The notes under the pieces are model-generated. The model ran no database searches, had not been told where the DNA came from, and saw only the letters and a list, made by a program, of their open reading frames with translations. From an uncultured Veillonella sp. (GTDB lineage Bacteria > Bacillota > Negativicutes > Veillonellales > Veillonellaceae): 29,522 nt of DNA. Positions 6,428-14,871 of the stretch are shown in pieces. The stretch is from positions 1 through 29,522 of the forward strand of contig CABSJL010000018.1 in NCBI GenBank assembly GCA_902478055.1. Reading direction: 5' to 3'. Within the stretch, counting starts at the first letter, position 1. Every line of letters begins with the position of its first letter. Position numbers and translations under genes: made by a program.

Positions 6428-7451
6428 TGAGTTTAATAAATTATCTATCTACGTAAATGCACCTGGCATGTACACCACCATTCAAGATAAAGGTCGCGTT
6501 GGGTTCCAACAATATGGTATGCCTGTAGCAGGTCCTATGGATAGTGAAAGCTATCTCTTGGGACAAGCGCTGGTAGGTAATGTAGAAACGGCAGGTGCCT
6601 TAGAGTGCACATTGCTACCGCCTACACTCACCGTGAAAGGCACATGTATCGTTGCTTTCACAGGGGCCGACATGGAACCAACCATCAATAGTGTGCGAGT
6701 ACCGAGATATATTCCATTTGTATGTCACGACGGCGATGTCATTTCCGGTAGTTTTAGCCAATGTGGCGTGCGCATGTACATTTCTTTCTCTGGAGGTATC
6801 GACGTGCCAAGCATCAACGGCAGTGTATCGACCCATACAAAGGCGAAAATTGGGGGCCTTGAGGGGCGACCATTACAAAAGGGCGATGAACTTGCCATCA
6901 AAGCGTTTGCCAGAGATGAAGTGCATGTCTGCGATTACCGTGGTGAAGGGCATACTCTATTCAATACCGCCTTATATAACCGTGGGGGCCGTGAATGTCA
7001 TGAACCGTTACGCGTTGTATTAGGTGATCAGGCAAAACATTTCACCGAGAAGGGAATCAAGACCTTTAGTGATAATATCTATACACTGACTGTAGAATGT
7101 GACCGTATGGGGTTCCGCTTAGATGGTCCTGAAATTGAACACGTAGACAGTGCAGATATTATTTCTGATGGTGCCGTATTTGGCTCTATCCAAGTACCAT
7201 CGAATGGACATCCCATTGTCCTCATGGCAGATCGCCAAACAACAGGGGGCTATACAAAAATAGGCGCTATCATTACCGCAGACCTACCTCGGCTTAGCCA
7301 ATTGCCGGTAGGGGATGGAATTAACTTTAATATCGTGTCTATTGAAGAAGCGCAAGATATATATCGAGCGTATATGGAACGATTACATAAGCGTATCGAA
7401 TTAGCACATGAACAAAGTGCTTATGTATTTAAATTAAATAATGTCATATAA
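6417..7451 (+). CDS. pxpC: 5-oxoprolinase subunit PxpC (KipA-type, biotin-dependent carboxyltransferase family)
   Basis: A protein of about 344 residues with the AHS2 / carboxyltransferase A/B domain. Family blocks include TTIQDKGRVGFQQYGMPVAG followed by PMD, then GALECTLLPP, VAFTGADM, a central RMGFRLDGP and DGAVFGSIQVPSNGHPIVLM. It completes the PxpABC 5-oxoprolinase. There is no in-frame ATG at the front. GTG 6417 (read MAINEFN) has AGGTGAG 4 nt upstream; GTG 6408 (adding three residues) is an alternative with GAGG only 3 nt away. Either start overlaps the end of pxpB, implying coupled translation and fixed stoichiometry. Last gene of the operon, followed directly by a terminator. Confidence 0.93.
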   Translation: MAINEFNKLSIYVNAPGMYTTIQDKGRVGFQQYGMPVAGPMDSESYLLGQALVGNVETAGALECTLLPPTLTVKGTCIVAFTGADMEPTINSVRVPRYIPFVCHDGDVISGSFSQCGVRMYISFSGGIDVPSINGSVSTHTKAKIGGLEGRPLQKGDELAIKAFARDEVHVCDYRGEGHTLFNTALYNRGGRECHEPLRVVLGDQAKHFTEKGIKTFSDNIYTLTVECDRMGFRLDGPEIEHVDSADIISDGAVFGSIQVPSNGHPIVLMADRQTTGGYTKIGAIITADLPRLSQLPVGDGINFNIVSIEEAQDIYRAYMERLHKRIELAHEQSAYVFKLNNVI

Positions 7452-7494
7452 AAAATAACGCCTAAAGAGATTATTCTTTAGACGTTATTTTTGT
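7452..7494 (+). terminator. Rho-independent terminator of the pxp operon
   Basis: AAAATAACG (7452-7460) pairs with CGTTATTTT (7483-7491), and after one A-C mismatch CTAAAGA (7462-7468) pairs with TCTTTAG (7475-7481). The T-rich 3' arm TTATTTTTGTTTT completes it. It begins directly after the pxpC stop codon. Confidence 0.85.
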
Positions 7495-7805
7495 TTTGGG
7501 CTGCCAATGTATCTCAATTTGACTGAAATGCTAATTTATAAAAATTTAATGAAATATAGTACTGTGAAATAGGTGGGGTTATTAGAATGTAGTTATATAA
7601 GGTATCTTGACCATTATTTTTATAATTTATCAATTATATTTATATGAGAAAAGTTAAAATGTGAGTTTAAATTCATCTTCTCTTCTAAATTATGGTATAA
7701 AATCACCCCAATTATTAGGTTTTGTTTTATAAGGGGGTTAAAGAACTCCTATTATTGCTGTATTTGCAATAGCTATTCCAAAAATGAAATATTAGTGAAA
7801 AGGGG
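7495..7805. other. AT-rich intergenic stretch without a recognisable gene
   Basis: About 310 nt between the pxp terminator and the adhesin promoter. I find no frame with a ribosome-binding site and no convincing hairpin terminator. A CACCCC / GGGGGTT pair around 7706-7740 could form a weak stem. A TTGACC near 7607 has no -10 at proper distance. Confidence 0.5.
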
Positions 7806-7854
7806 TTGCAAGCATATCGAAAAATTTGGTATACTCACTATATCGAAAAACTTG
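7806..7854 (+). promoter_or_regulatory. Predicted promoter of the first adhesin with a repeated ATATCGAAAAA element
   Basis: TTGCAA (7806-7811), 18-nt spacer, TATACT (7830-7835). ATATCGAAAAATTTG (7814-7828) lies in the spacer and ATATCGAAAAACTTG (7840-7854) follows the -10, a 26-bp direct repeat bracketing the start site. The first copy places TATCGA nine bases before the -10, as in the pxpA and ompA-like promoters. A repressor or response regulator binding both copies is a reasonable inference. Confidence 0.55.
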
Positions 7855-7916
7855 AAATTGAGATTATTTGTTATATAGAAGTTTGAGAGATTTATAGTAG
7901 TTTAAAGGAGAAAACA

Positions 7917-10900
7917 ATGAACAAGATTTTTAAAGTAGTTTGGAACAAATCCAAAAATTGCTACGTAGTAGTATCTGAATTCGCTAAAAACAATAGCGGT
8001 AAAAAGAAAGTTGTAGTAGCTGCTGTATTTGCGGCGTTGGCTATGACAAATGCTAATGTAGCATTTGCGGTAAACGACGTGCCTACCGGAGCTGATGCAA
8101 CTGCAGTTGCATTTGGTAGTGGTGCTACTGTTACAGGTTCAAATGCAGTTGGTTTAGGTAGTGGTGTTAGTGTTACAGGTGCCAATGCAGTCGGTTTAGG
8201 TATCAGTGCTAGTGTTACAGGTGCTAATGCAGTCGGTTTAGGTAGCAGTGCTAGTGTTACAGGTGCTAATGCAGTCGGTTTAGGTAGCAATGCTAGTGTT
8301 ACAGGTGTAAATGCAGTTGGTTTAGGTACAAATGTAAAAGCTACTCTTAGTGATGTTGTTGCAATTGGTACTGCTGCAAAAGTAGAGACTGCTGGTGGTG
8401 GGGTTGCTATTGGTCAAAATGCTTATTCAAAAGCTCGATATGGTAATACACCAAGTGTTGCTGTAGGTAAAAATTCAATTGCAAATGGTGGTACTGCGGT
8501 TGCTCTTGGTACTGGTGCGACGGTAAACGAAGCTGGTGCTTCATATTCACAAGGTATTGCCATTGGTGGTGGTGCATTACCGGGGCAAGGGGCGGTTGTT
8601 GTAGGGGACCAAGCCATTGCTATTGGTGGTAATACAAAGGCTCTTGGTCACTCCTCTATTGTTATTGGCGGTGACGATGCTGATAGAATGACGTCTACTA
8701 ACGCAGTTTATACTGATATTAATACAGGGAAAGCTAAAGTTGGGACCGTTTCTAATGCTGTTAAAGATTTAACAGGGTATGAAATTAAGTGGCGTGATTA
8801 TAATAATGCTACAGCAGACCACATCGGTATCACAGTGGGTACTAAAGGGCAATCTGGTAATGCTGGTATTGCTATTGGTACTGGCGCTGACTCTAAAAAC
8901 CGTATCGCTGGTGCTTTGACAGGTGTTAATACAAGTGGTGCCGATAATGATTCTGTAACAAATGCCATCGCTATTGGTACCGGTGCTAAGGCAAATCGTG
9001 ATAACTCTGTCGCTTTAGGTGGTGGTTCTACTACAGATAAGCCAGGTACAATACAATCTAGCTATACCTTATCAAATGGTCTTACTGCAACTTGGGCTGG
9101 TGGCGATAAAACTTTGCCAGGTGATATTGTATCCTTCGGTGCTGAAGGATATGAACGTCAGTTAAAAAACGTCGCTCCTGGTGAAGTAAGCAAGAACTCT
9201 ACAGATGCAATCAATGGTTCTCAGTTGGCTGCTATCGTAGATCAAATTGCATATAAATATGTGTCTATTAATTCTAATGATACTCCTAATAAAGATAATA
9301 CTGGTGCGAAAGCTAATAACTCTATTGCTATTGGTCCTAATGCATCTACAGATAATACTGCAACAAGCTCTGTAGCTATTGGTGATGGTGCTAATACAAC
9401 AGGTCGATCTACAGTTGCATTGGGGTTATCAGCACAAGCTGCATCGGCAAATGCTACAGCGTTAGGTGCTAACTCCATTGCGTCCGAGGATGATACTGTG
9501 GCAGTTGGTCATGGTGCTAAGGCAACAGATGGCAATGCCAGTGCTTTTGGGGCTGATGCGATAGCTTCCAATATTGAGTCTACTGCAATTGGTCATGGTA
9601 CTGCTGCATCTGGTGCATCCTCTACTGCATTGGGATCTAGGGCAAAGGCCAGTGGAACTGCAGGTGTTGGTATCGGTATGTTAGCCAATGCAACTAAAGA
9701 TTATGGTATTGCTATTGGGGGCGAAAGCTCTTCCACTGCAGATAATGGTATTGCTATTGGTAGAAAAAGCTCAGTATCAGAGAATAATGGTATTGCTATC
9801 GGTGTTGGTGCTAGTGCTACAACTGCTGATGGTGTTGCAATAGGTTCTAAGTCTGTTGCTAGTACTGCAGCTGGTGTAGCAGGTTATAATGCTAATACTG
9901 GTCGTACTGATACATATGCTAACTTAACTGGTGCAACTTTAACATCTACATTGGGTGGCGTTGCAGTAGGTACAACAAATCAAACTCGTCAAATTAACTA
10001 TGTAGCTGCTGGTACAGCTGATACAGATGCTGTTAACGTAGCACAATTGAAGAGCGTTAACCTTGCTTTCACAGGCGACACTGGTAGTGGCGATGTGAAT
10101 TTAGCAAATAGTAAATTAGCTGTAAATGGTGATAATACATATATCACAACTACAGCTAATGGTAAGAAAATTACTATTGCTGGTAAAAAACAAGATATTA
10201 CTGTAACTAATGGTGTTGCTTCTGCAACTGCAGGTATGGCAGATGCTAAAAATGTAGCTGATGCTATTAATCAAGCAGTTGCTAATAGTTCTTCTAGCTG
10301 GAACTTATCTGCTAATGGTGAAGCGACAACAGCTACAGTTGAAAAAGGTAATAAAGTAGATTTCTCCGGCGACGATAACATTACTGTTGCAAGAAACGAT
10401 AAAAATATCTCTGTGTCCTTGAAGAAAGAGCTTACTGGCTTGAACAGTGCATCTTTCAACAATGCTGCAGGTAATCCAACTGTAAAAATTGATGGCGATA
10501 AAGGTATCAATGCAGGCGACATGAAAGTTACTAACGTAGCTGATGGCGTAGATGATAAAGATGCTGTCAATGTATCTCAATTGAAGAAAACAGACGCTAA
10601 AGCAGAAGCTAATAAAACAGCAATCGATAAAAATACTACAGCGCTTGCTAATAAAATTTCCTTAGAAGGTAATACTGGTTCTACAACAGCGAAATCTTTA
10701 AATGATGGAGCTGTAAGCTTCAAAATTAAAGGTGAAGATGGTATTGCTACAGCAGCTGCTGGTAATGATGTAACTGTTAAACTTGATACAGATACTAAAA
10801 ATAAAATCAATAACGCTGCTGACAAAGATTTGAGCAATTTGAATCCAGCAGGTGAGCAAAAGGTTAAAGATCTAGCTGCTTGGAAAGTGGTTGCTAACAG

Positions 10901-13900
10901 TGGTACTGCTGAAGATGTTAAAGGTGGCGACACTGTTAAGTTCATCGATGGTGATAACATTGAAATTACGCAAGCTGGTAAAAACTTTACAATTGCCACA
11001 AAGAAAGATGTTACATTTGATAATATTACAGCTACTCAAGGTATCACAGCTCCAAAAGTTAAAGCTACAACTGGTGTTGAAACTCCGCAAGTAACAGGCT
11101 TGACTAATAGAGATTGGACTCCAGGTCAAACAACACCTGTACCTGGTCGCGCGGCTACAGAAGACCAATTGAAACAAGTTGATAATCAAGTAGCTACAAA
11201 TAAACAAAATATTGCTGATAATAAAACAGCAATTGATAAAAATACAACAGCTATTGCTCGTAAAATCTCTTTAGGTGGTAACACTGGTACAACGAGTGAA
11301 AAATCTTTAAGCACAGCTGATGTGAAATTTAATGTGAAAGGCGATAATGGTCTTACTACTGTTGCTTCTGGTGACGATGTAACAGTTAAACTTGATGATA
11401 CTACAAAAGCAAAAATCGATAACGCTGCTGACAAAGATTTAAGTAATTTGAATCCAGCAGGTGAGCAAAAGGTTAAAGATTTAGCGGCTTGGAAGGTTGT
11501 TGCTAACAATGGTACTGCTGAAGATGTTAAAGGTGGCGACACTGTTAAGTACATCAATGGTGATAATATTCTCATTACTCAATCTGGTAAAGATTTCACA
11601 TTCGCTACTAAGCCAGATGTAACATTCAATACGGTAACGGCTAACGACACTATTACAGCTCCAAAAGTTAAAGCTACAACTGGTGTGGAAACGCCTCAAG
11701 TAACTGGTTTAACTAATAAAACTTGGGATCCAAATAACATTACATCTGGTCGTGCAGCCACTGAAGATCAATTGAAAGCAGTTGACGATCAAGTTAAAAC
11801 AAATGCAGGCAATATTACTCAAAATACTAATGATATTGCTGACAATAAACAAAAGATTGCAGATAACAAAGCTGCTATCGATAAAAATGCTGGCGATATT
11901 GCGGCTAACAAAACTGCTATCAATAAAAACGCTGGCGATATTGCTGCAAACAAGTCTAAAATTGACCAAAATACAACAGCTATTGCTCGTAAAATCTCCT
12001 TAGGTAGTGATGATGGTGATACAGATGAAAAATCTTTAAGCACTGGTGACGTAAAGTTCAATATTAAAGGTGAAAATGGTATTACTACTGCAGCTAATGG
12101 AGTAGATGTAACTGTTAAATTGGACGATGCTACAAAAGATAAAATCGATAATGCAGCAAACCGTGATTTGAGCAACTTGACTCCAACTGGTGAACAACAA
12201 GTTAAAGATTTAGCAGCTTGGAATGTAGTAGCTAACAATGGTACTGCTGAAAAGGTTCAAGGTGGCGATACAGTTAAATTCATCGATGGTGACAATGTTT
12301 CCATTACACAAAATGGTAAAGAGTTCACAGTTGCCACAAAGAAAGATGTAACATTTGATAACGTTACAGCAAACCAAAAAATTACAGCTCCAGAAGTAAG
12401 TGGTTTAACAAATAAAACTTGGGTACCAGGCCAAACAACACCTGTATCTGGTCGTGCAGCCACTGAAGATCAATTGAAAGCAGTTGATGATCAAGTAGCA
12501 GCAAATAAAGCTAACATCACTAAGAATGCTGACGATATTAAAACTAACAAAGATAATATTGCGGCAAATAAAGAACAAATTGATAAAAATACAACAGCTA
12601 TCGCTCGTAAGATTTCCTTAGGCAGTGATAATGGCGATACAGATAAAAAATCCTTGAGCACAGGTGATGTGAAATTCAATATTAAAGGTGCAAATGGCAT
12701 TACAACTGAGGCTAATGGTGACGATGTAACTGTTAAATTGGACGATGATACTGCAAATAAAATCAACAACGCAGCAAATACTGATTTAAGCAACTTAACA
12801 GATGCTGGTAAACAACAAGTTAAAGATTTATCTGCATGGAATGTAGTGGCTAACAATGGTACTGCTGAAAAAGTTGAAGGTGGTAACACCGTTAAGTTCA
12901 TCGATGGTGATAACATCTCCATTACTCAAAATGGTAAAGACTTCACAATTGCGACTAAGAAAGATGTAACCTTCGATACAGTAACTGCTAATGACACTAT
13001 TACAGCTCCAAAAGTAAAAGCAACTGATGGTGTAGAAACTCCAGAAGTAACAGGATTGACTAATAAAACTTGGACTCCAGGTGTAACACAACCTGTAAGT
13101 GGTCGTGCAGCAACTGAAGATCAATTAAAAGCAGTTGATGATCAAGTAGCGGAAAATAAAACTAACATCACTAAAAATGCTGGTGATATTGCAGCAAACA
13201 AAGCTCAAATCGATAAAAACACAGAAGCTATCGGTCGTAAGATTTCCTTAGGTGGTAACACTGGTTCTACTGATAAAAAATCCTTGAGCACAGGCGATGT
13301 GAAATTCAACATTAAAGGCGAAAACGGTTTAACAACGGTAGCTGATGGTGAAGATGTAACTGTTAAAATCGATGATGCTACTAAAGCAAAAATCGATAAT
13401 GCAGCAAACCAAGATTTGAGCAACTTAACAGATGCTGGTAAACAACAAGTTAAAGATCTTTCTGCATGGAATGTAACTGCAGCTGGCGGTACTGTTGAAA
13501 AAGTACAAGGTGGCGATACTGTTAAATTCCAAGCCGGTGATAATCTTGAAGTTAAACAAGACGGTACTACTTTCACATATAGCCTAGCTAAAGATGTGAA
13601 AGGTCTTAACAGTGTAACTGTAGGTGATGAAAATGGTCCATCCACTAAGATCACTCCTGCTGGTACAACTGTAAAAGATGCAGCTGGTAACGCTACAACA
13701 GTTAATGGTGCAGGCATGACTATTAATCCTGCAAATGCTGCAGCTAGCCCTGTATCTCTTACTGTAGATGGCTTGAACAATGGTGGTAACCAAATTCATG
13801 GCGTAGCACCTGGTACAGCTGATACAGATGCAGTAAACGTTAGCCAATTGAAAGGCGCACAAGCAGGCTTACAAGAAGCTATTAATCGCGTAGGCGTTGA

Positions 13901-14324
13901 AACACAACGTGTTGGTGCTCATGCGGCAGCTATGGCAGCGTTGAAACCAATCCAATACGATCCATTGGAACCAACACAAATCATGGCTGGTATTGGTAAC
14001 TACCGTGGTGAAACAGCGGGTGCAATCGGTCTTGCCCACTACAAAACTGAAGATACTATGTTTAATGTTGGTGTTACACTTGGTTCTAGCCATAATATGA
14101 TTAATGCTGGTGTAACTCATAAATTTGGTGGTAGCCGTGATAGAAAAGATGCGATTCCAGAACGTTATAAAGCGGGTCCTATCAGCTCTATCTACGTAAT
14201 GCAAGATGAAGTAAGTCACTTGCGTTCCCAAAATGAAGAGTACAAATCCAAGCTTGAACAACAACAATCTGAAATTGATGCGTTGAAAGCAGCAGTTAAC
14301 CAATTGTTGGCAAATAAAGCATAA
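7917..14324 (+). CDS. Trimeric autotransporter adhesin (YadA-like), 2135 residues
   Basis: A type Vc surface adhesin. It begins with an extended signal peptide region (MNKIFKVVWNKS...CYVVVSE, then a basic stretch and hydrophobic core) probably cut after AFA at residue 51. Residues about 58-660 are YadA-type head repeats (AVGLG, AIGxGA, NSVALG), opening with five 14-residue units. A neck motif DADAVNVAQLK-like (here TADTDAVNVAQLK) leads to a stalk in which a module of about 203-243 residues occurs five times: a Trp-ring-like domain (DLAAWKVVANSGTAE), a neck (GRAATEDQLK) and NxxxIxxN coiled coil. The YadA anchor near residues 1990-2070 (HAAAMAALKPIQYDP to GVTHKF) forms the trimeric barrel. Unusually 65 residues follow the barrel, ending in a coiled coil. 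The only cysteine I noticed is in the signal region. AAAGGAG supports the start. Likely role: autoaggregation, coaggregation or host adhesion. Confidence 0.95.
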   Translation: MNKIFKVVWNKSKNCYVVVSEFAKNNSGKKKVVVAAVFAALAMTNANVAFAVNDVPTGADATAVAFGSGATVTGSNAVGLGSGVSVTGANAVGLGISASVTGANAVGLGSSASVTGANAVGLGSNASVTGVNAVGLGTNVKATLSDVVAIGTAAKVETAGGGVAIGQNAYSKARYGNTPSVAVGKNSIANGGTAVALGTGATVNEAGASYSQGIAIGGGALPGQGAVVVGDQAIAIGGNTKALGHSSIVIGGDDADRMTSTNAVYTDINTGKAKVGTVSNAVKDLTGYEIKWRDYNNATADHIGITVGTKGQSGNAGIAIGTGADSKNRIAGALTGVNTSGADNDSVTNAIAIGTGAKANRDNSVALGGGSTTDKPGTIQSSYTLSNGLTATWAGGDKTLPGDIVSFGAEGYERQLKNVAPGEVSKNSTDAINGSQLAAIVDQIAYKYVSINSNDTPNKDNTGAKANNSIAIGPNASTDNTATSSVAIGDGANTTGRSTVALGLSAQAASANATALGANSIASEDDTVAVGHGAKATDGNASAFGADAIASNIESTAIGHGTAASGASSTALGSRAKASGTAGVGIGMLANATKDYGIAIGGESSSTADNGIAIGRKSSVSENNGIAIGVGASATTADGVAIGSKSVASTAAGVAGYNANTGRTDTYANLTGATLTSTLGGVAVGTTNQTRQINYVAAGTADTDAVNVAQLKSVNLAFTGDTGSGDVNLANSKLAVNGDNTYITTTANGKKITIAGKKQDITVTNGVASATAGMADAKNVADAINQAVANSSSSWNLSANGEATTATVEKGNKVDFSGDDNITVARNDKNISVSLKKELTGLNSASFNNAAGNPTVKIDGDKGINAGDMKVTNVADGVDDKDAVNVSQLKKTDAKAEANKTAIDKNTTALANKISLEGNTGSTTAKSLNDGAVSFKIKGEDGIATAAAGNDVTVKLDTDTKNKINNAADKDLSNLNPAGEQKVKDLAAWKVVANSGTAEDVKGGDTVKFIDGDNIEITQAGKNFTIATKKDVTFDNITATQGITAPKVKATTGVETPQVTGLTNRDWTPGQTTPVPGRAATEDQLKQVDNQVATNKQNIADNKTAIDKNTTAIARKISLGGNTGTTSEKSLSTADVKFNVKGDNGLTTVASGDDVTVKLDDTTKAKIDNAADKDLSNLNPAGEQKVKDLAAWKVVANNGTAEDVKGGDTVKYINGDNILITQSGKDFTFATKPDVTFNTVTANDTITAPKVKATTGVETPQVTGLTNKTWDPNNITSGRAATEDQLKAVDDQVKTNAGNITQNTNDIADNKQKIADNKAAIDKNAGDIAANKTAINKNAGDIAANKSKIDQNTTAIARKISLGSDDGDTDEKSLSTGDVKFNIKGENGITTAANGVDVTVKLDDATKDKIDNAANRDLSNLTPTGEQQVKDLAAWNVVANNGTAEKVQGGDTVKFIDGDNVSITQNGKEFTVATKKDVTFDNVTANQKITAPEVSGLTNKTWVPGQTTPVSGRAATEDQLKAVDDQVAANKANITKNADDIKTNKDNIAANKEQIDKNTTAIARKISLGSDNGDTDKKSLSTGDVKFNIKGANGITTEANGDDVTVKLDDDTANKINNAANTDLSNLTDAGKQQVKDLSAWNVVANNGTAEKVEGGNTVKFIDGDNISITQNGKDFTIATKKDVTFDTVTANDTITAPKVKATDGVETPEVTGLTNKTWTPGVTQPVSGRAATEDQLKAVDDQVAENKTNITKNAGDIAANKAQIDKNTEAIGRKISLGGNTGSTDKKSLSTGDVKFNIKGENGLTTVADGEDVTVKIDDATKAKIDNAANQDLSNLTDAGKQQVKDLSAWNVTAAGGTVEKVQGGDTVKFQAGDNLEVKQDGTTFTYSLAKDVKGLNSVTVGDENGPSTKITPAGTTVKDAAGNATTVNGAGMTINPANAAASPVSLTVDGLNNGGNQIHGVAPGTADTDAVNVSQLKGAQAGLQEAINRVGVETQRVGAHAAAMAALKPIQYDPLEPTQIMAGIGNYRGETAGAIGLAHYKTEDTMFNVGVTLGSSHNMINAGVTHKFGGSRDRKDAIPERYKAGPISSIYVMQDEVSHLRSQNEEYKSKLEQQQSEIDALKAAVNQLLANKA
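8118..8327 (+). repeat. Five tandem 42-bp units in the adhesin head
   Basis: Five in-frame copies of a 42-bp unit encoding variants of SxxSVTGANAVGLG at 8118-8159, 8160-8201, 8202-8243, 8244-8285 and 8286-8327. Units 3 to 5 are almost identical at DNA level, with changes mostly in the second and third codons. Such arrays can gain or lose units in frame and change head length. Confidence 0.9.
10821..13610 (+). repeat. Five-copy stalk module array of the first adhesin
   Basis: Modules begin near 10821, 11430, 12159, 12777 and 13407 (spacings 609, 729, 618 and 630 nt, all multiples of three). Each holds (D)LSNL, a Trp-ring-like segment, a neck GRAATEDQL and a coiled coil leading into ARKISLG. 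Module 2 is longer because its coil (about 11796-11985) has extra NKxxIDKNAGDIAA heptads. The last copy is divergent and runs into the anchor. Confidence 0.85.
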
Positions 14325-14382
14325 TCATATTGTACATATAGTTAGAACTATGTATATCCCGTGAATGGATATGTAAAACTAT

Positions 14383-14415
14383 AAAGAGCCTTCCTCGAAA
14401 GAGGAGGCTCTTTTT
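14383..14415 (+). terminator. Rho-independent terminator of the first adhesin gene
   Basis: AGAGCC-T-TCCTC (14385-14396) pairs with GAGGA-GGCTCT (14401-14411), one bulged T, closed by a GAAA tetraloop and followed by T5. It lies about 60 nt after the stop codon, showing that the two adhesin genes are separate transcription units. Confidence 0.85.
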
Positions 14416-14416
14416 A

Positions 14417-14725
14417 GTATGAAAATAAAAATAGTTTATTAAAGCTATATCTGTAAAATAAAATAGTCTGAAAATTCTGATTTAATAATTAATAAAATTA
14501 TCAATAAAACTGTATATAAGGAATAATTTATGAATATTTTTAGGCGATGATTAATTTTGTAATGAAATCTAATATTCTTTGCATTCTCAATTAGAAGCAT
14601 AAAAATTCATATAATATGCAATTTATTAAGGTGAATTATAAATGAATTATGATGATACTGCGTGTTTAAGCATGCTCTATACATAATTGAGATAATATTA
14701 AATATCCAAAAATTACACTTTTAAA
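14417..14725. other. AT-rich intergenic stretch between the adhesin genes
   Basis: About 310 nt without a recognisable gene. A 14-codon frame (14642-14686, MNYDDTACLSMLYT) has AAGGTG 8 nt upstream and could be a leader peptide, but nothing else supports it. No repeat or terminator was seen here. Confidence 0.45.
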
Positions 14726-14755
14726 TTGAGAAAATTAGATAAATTATGATAAAAT
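14726..14755 (+). promoter_or_regulatory. Predicted promoter of the second adhesin
   Basis: TTGAGA (14726-14731), 18-nt spacer, TAAAAT (14750-14755). The leader of about 110 nt ends in a purine-rich AAAGAAGGAAAAC before the ATG, resembling the end of the first adhesin leader (TTTAAAGGAGAAAAC). The TATCGA element of the first adhesin promoter is absent, so the two are probably controlled differently. Confidence 0.45.
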
Positions 14756-14871
14756 AAAAGATAAGTTTTATAAATGTAAAGCTATGTAGCTTTCATTATT
14801 TCCAGACTGAGAGAAGTATGGAACATATAATTTATATAGTTGAGGGTTAGTAATTTAAAGAAGGAAAACGT

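Noticed and set aside
6652..7023. 123-codon plus-strand frame inside pxpC
   Set aside because: Out-of-frame shadow of the conserved PxpC domain.
7607..7640. TTGACC followed by TATAAT-like sequence as a promoter
   Set aside because: The distance between the two boxes (about 8 nt) is far too short, and nothing follows that it would serve.
8118..13610. Regularly spaced repeats that could suggest a CRISPR array
   Set aside because: Repeats are in frame, encode YadA head and stalk modules, and have no unique spacers.
10577..13780. Several long minus-strand open frames opposite the adhesins
   Set aside because: They are antisense shadows of the low-complexity adhesin codons, lack ribosome-binding sites, and repeat only because the sense strand repeats.
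14642..14686. 14-codon frame with AAGGTG upstream between the adhesins
   Set aside because: Too short to support without conservation, and the promoter predicted for the second adhesin lies after it.
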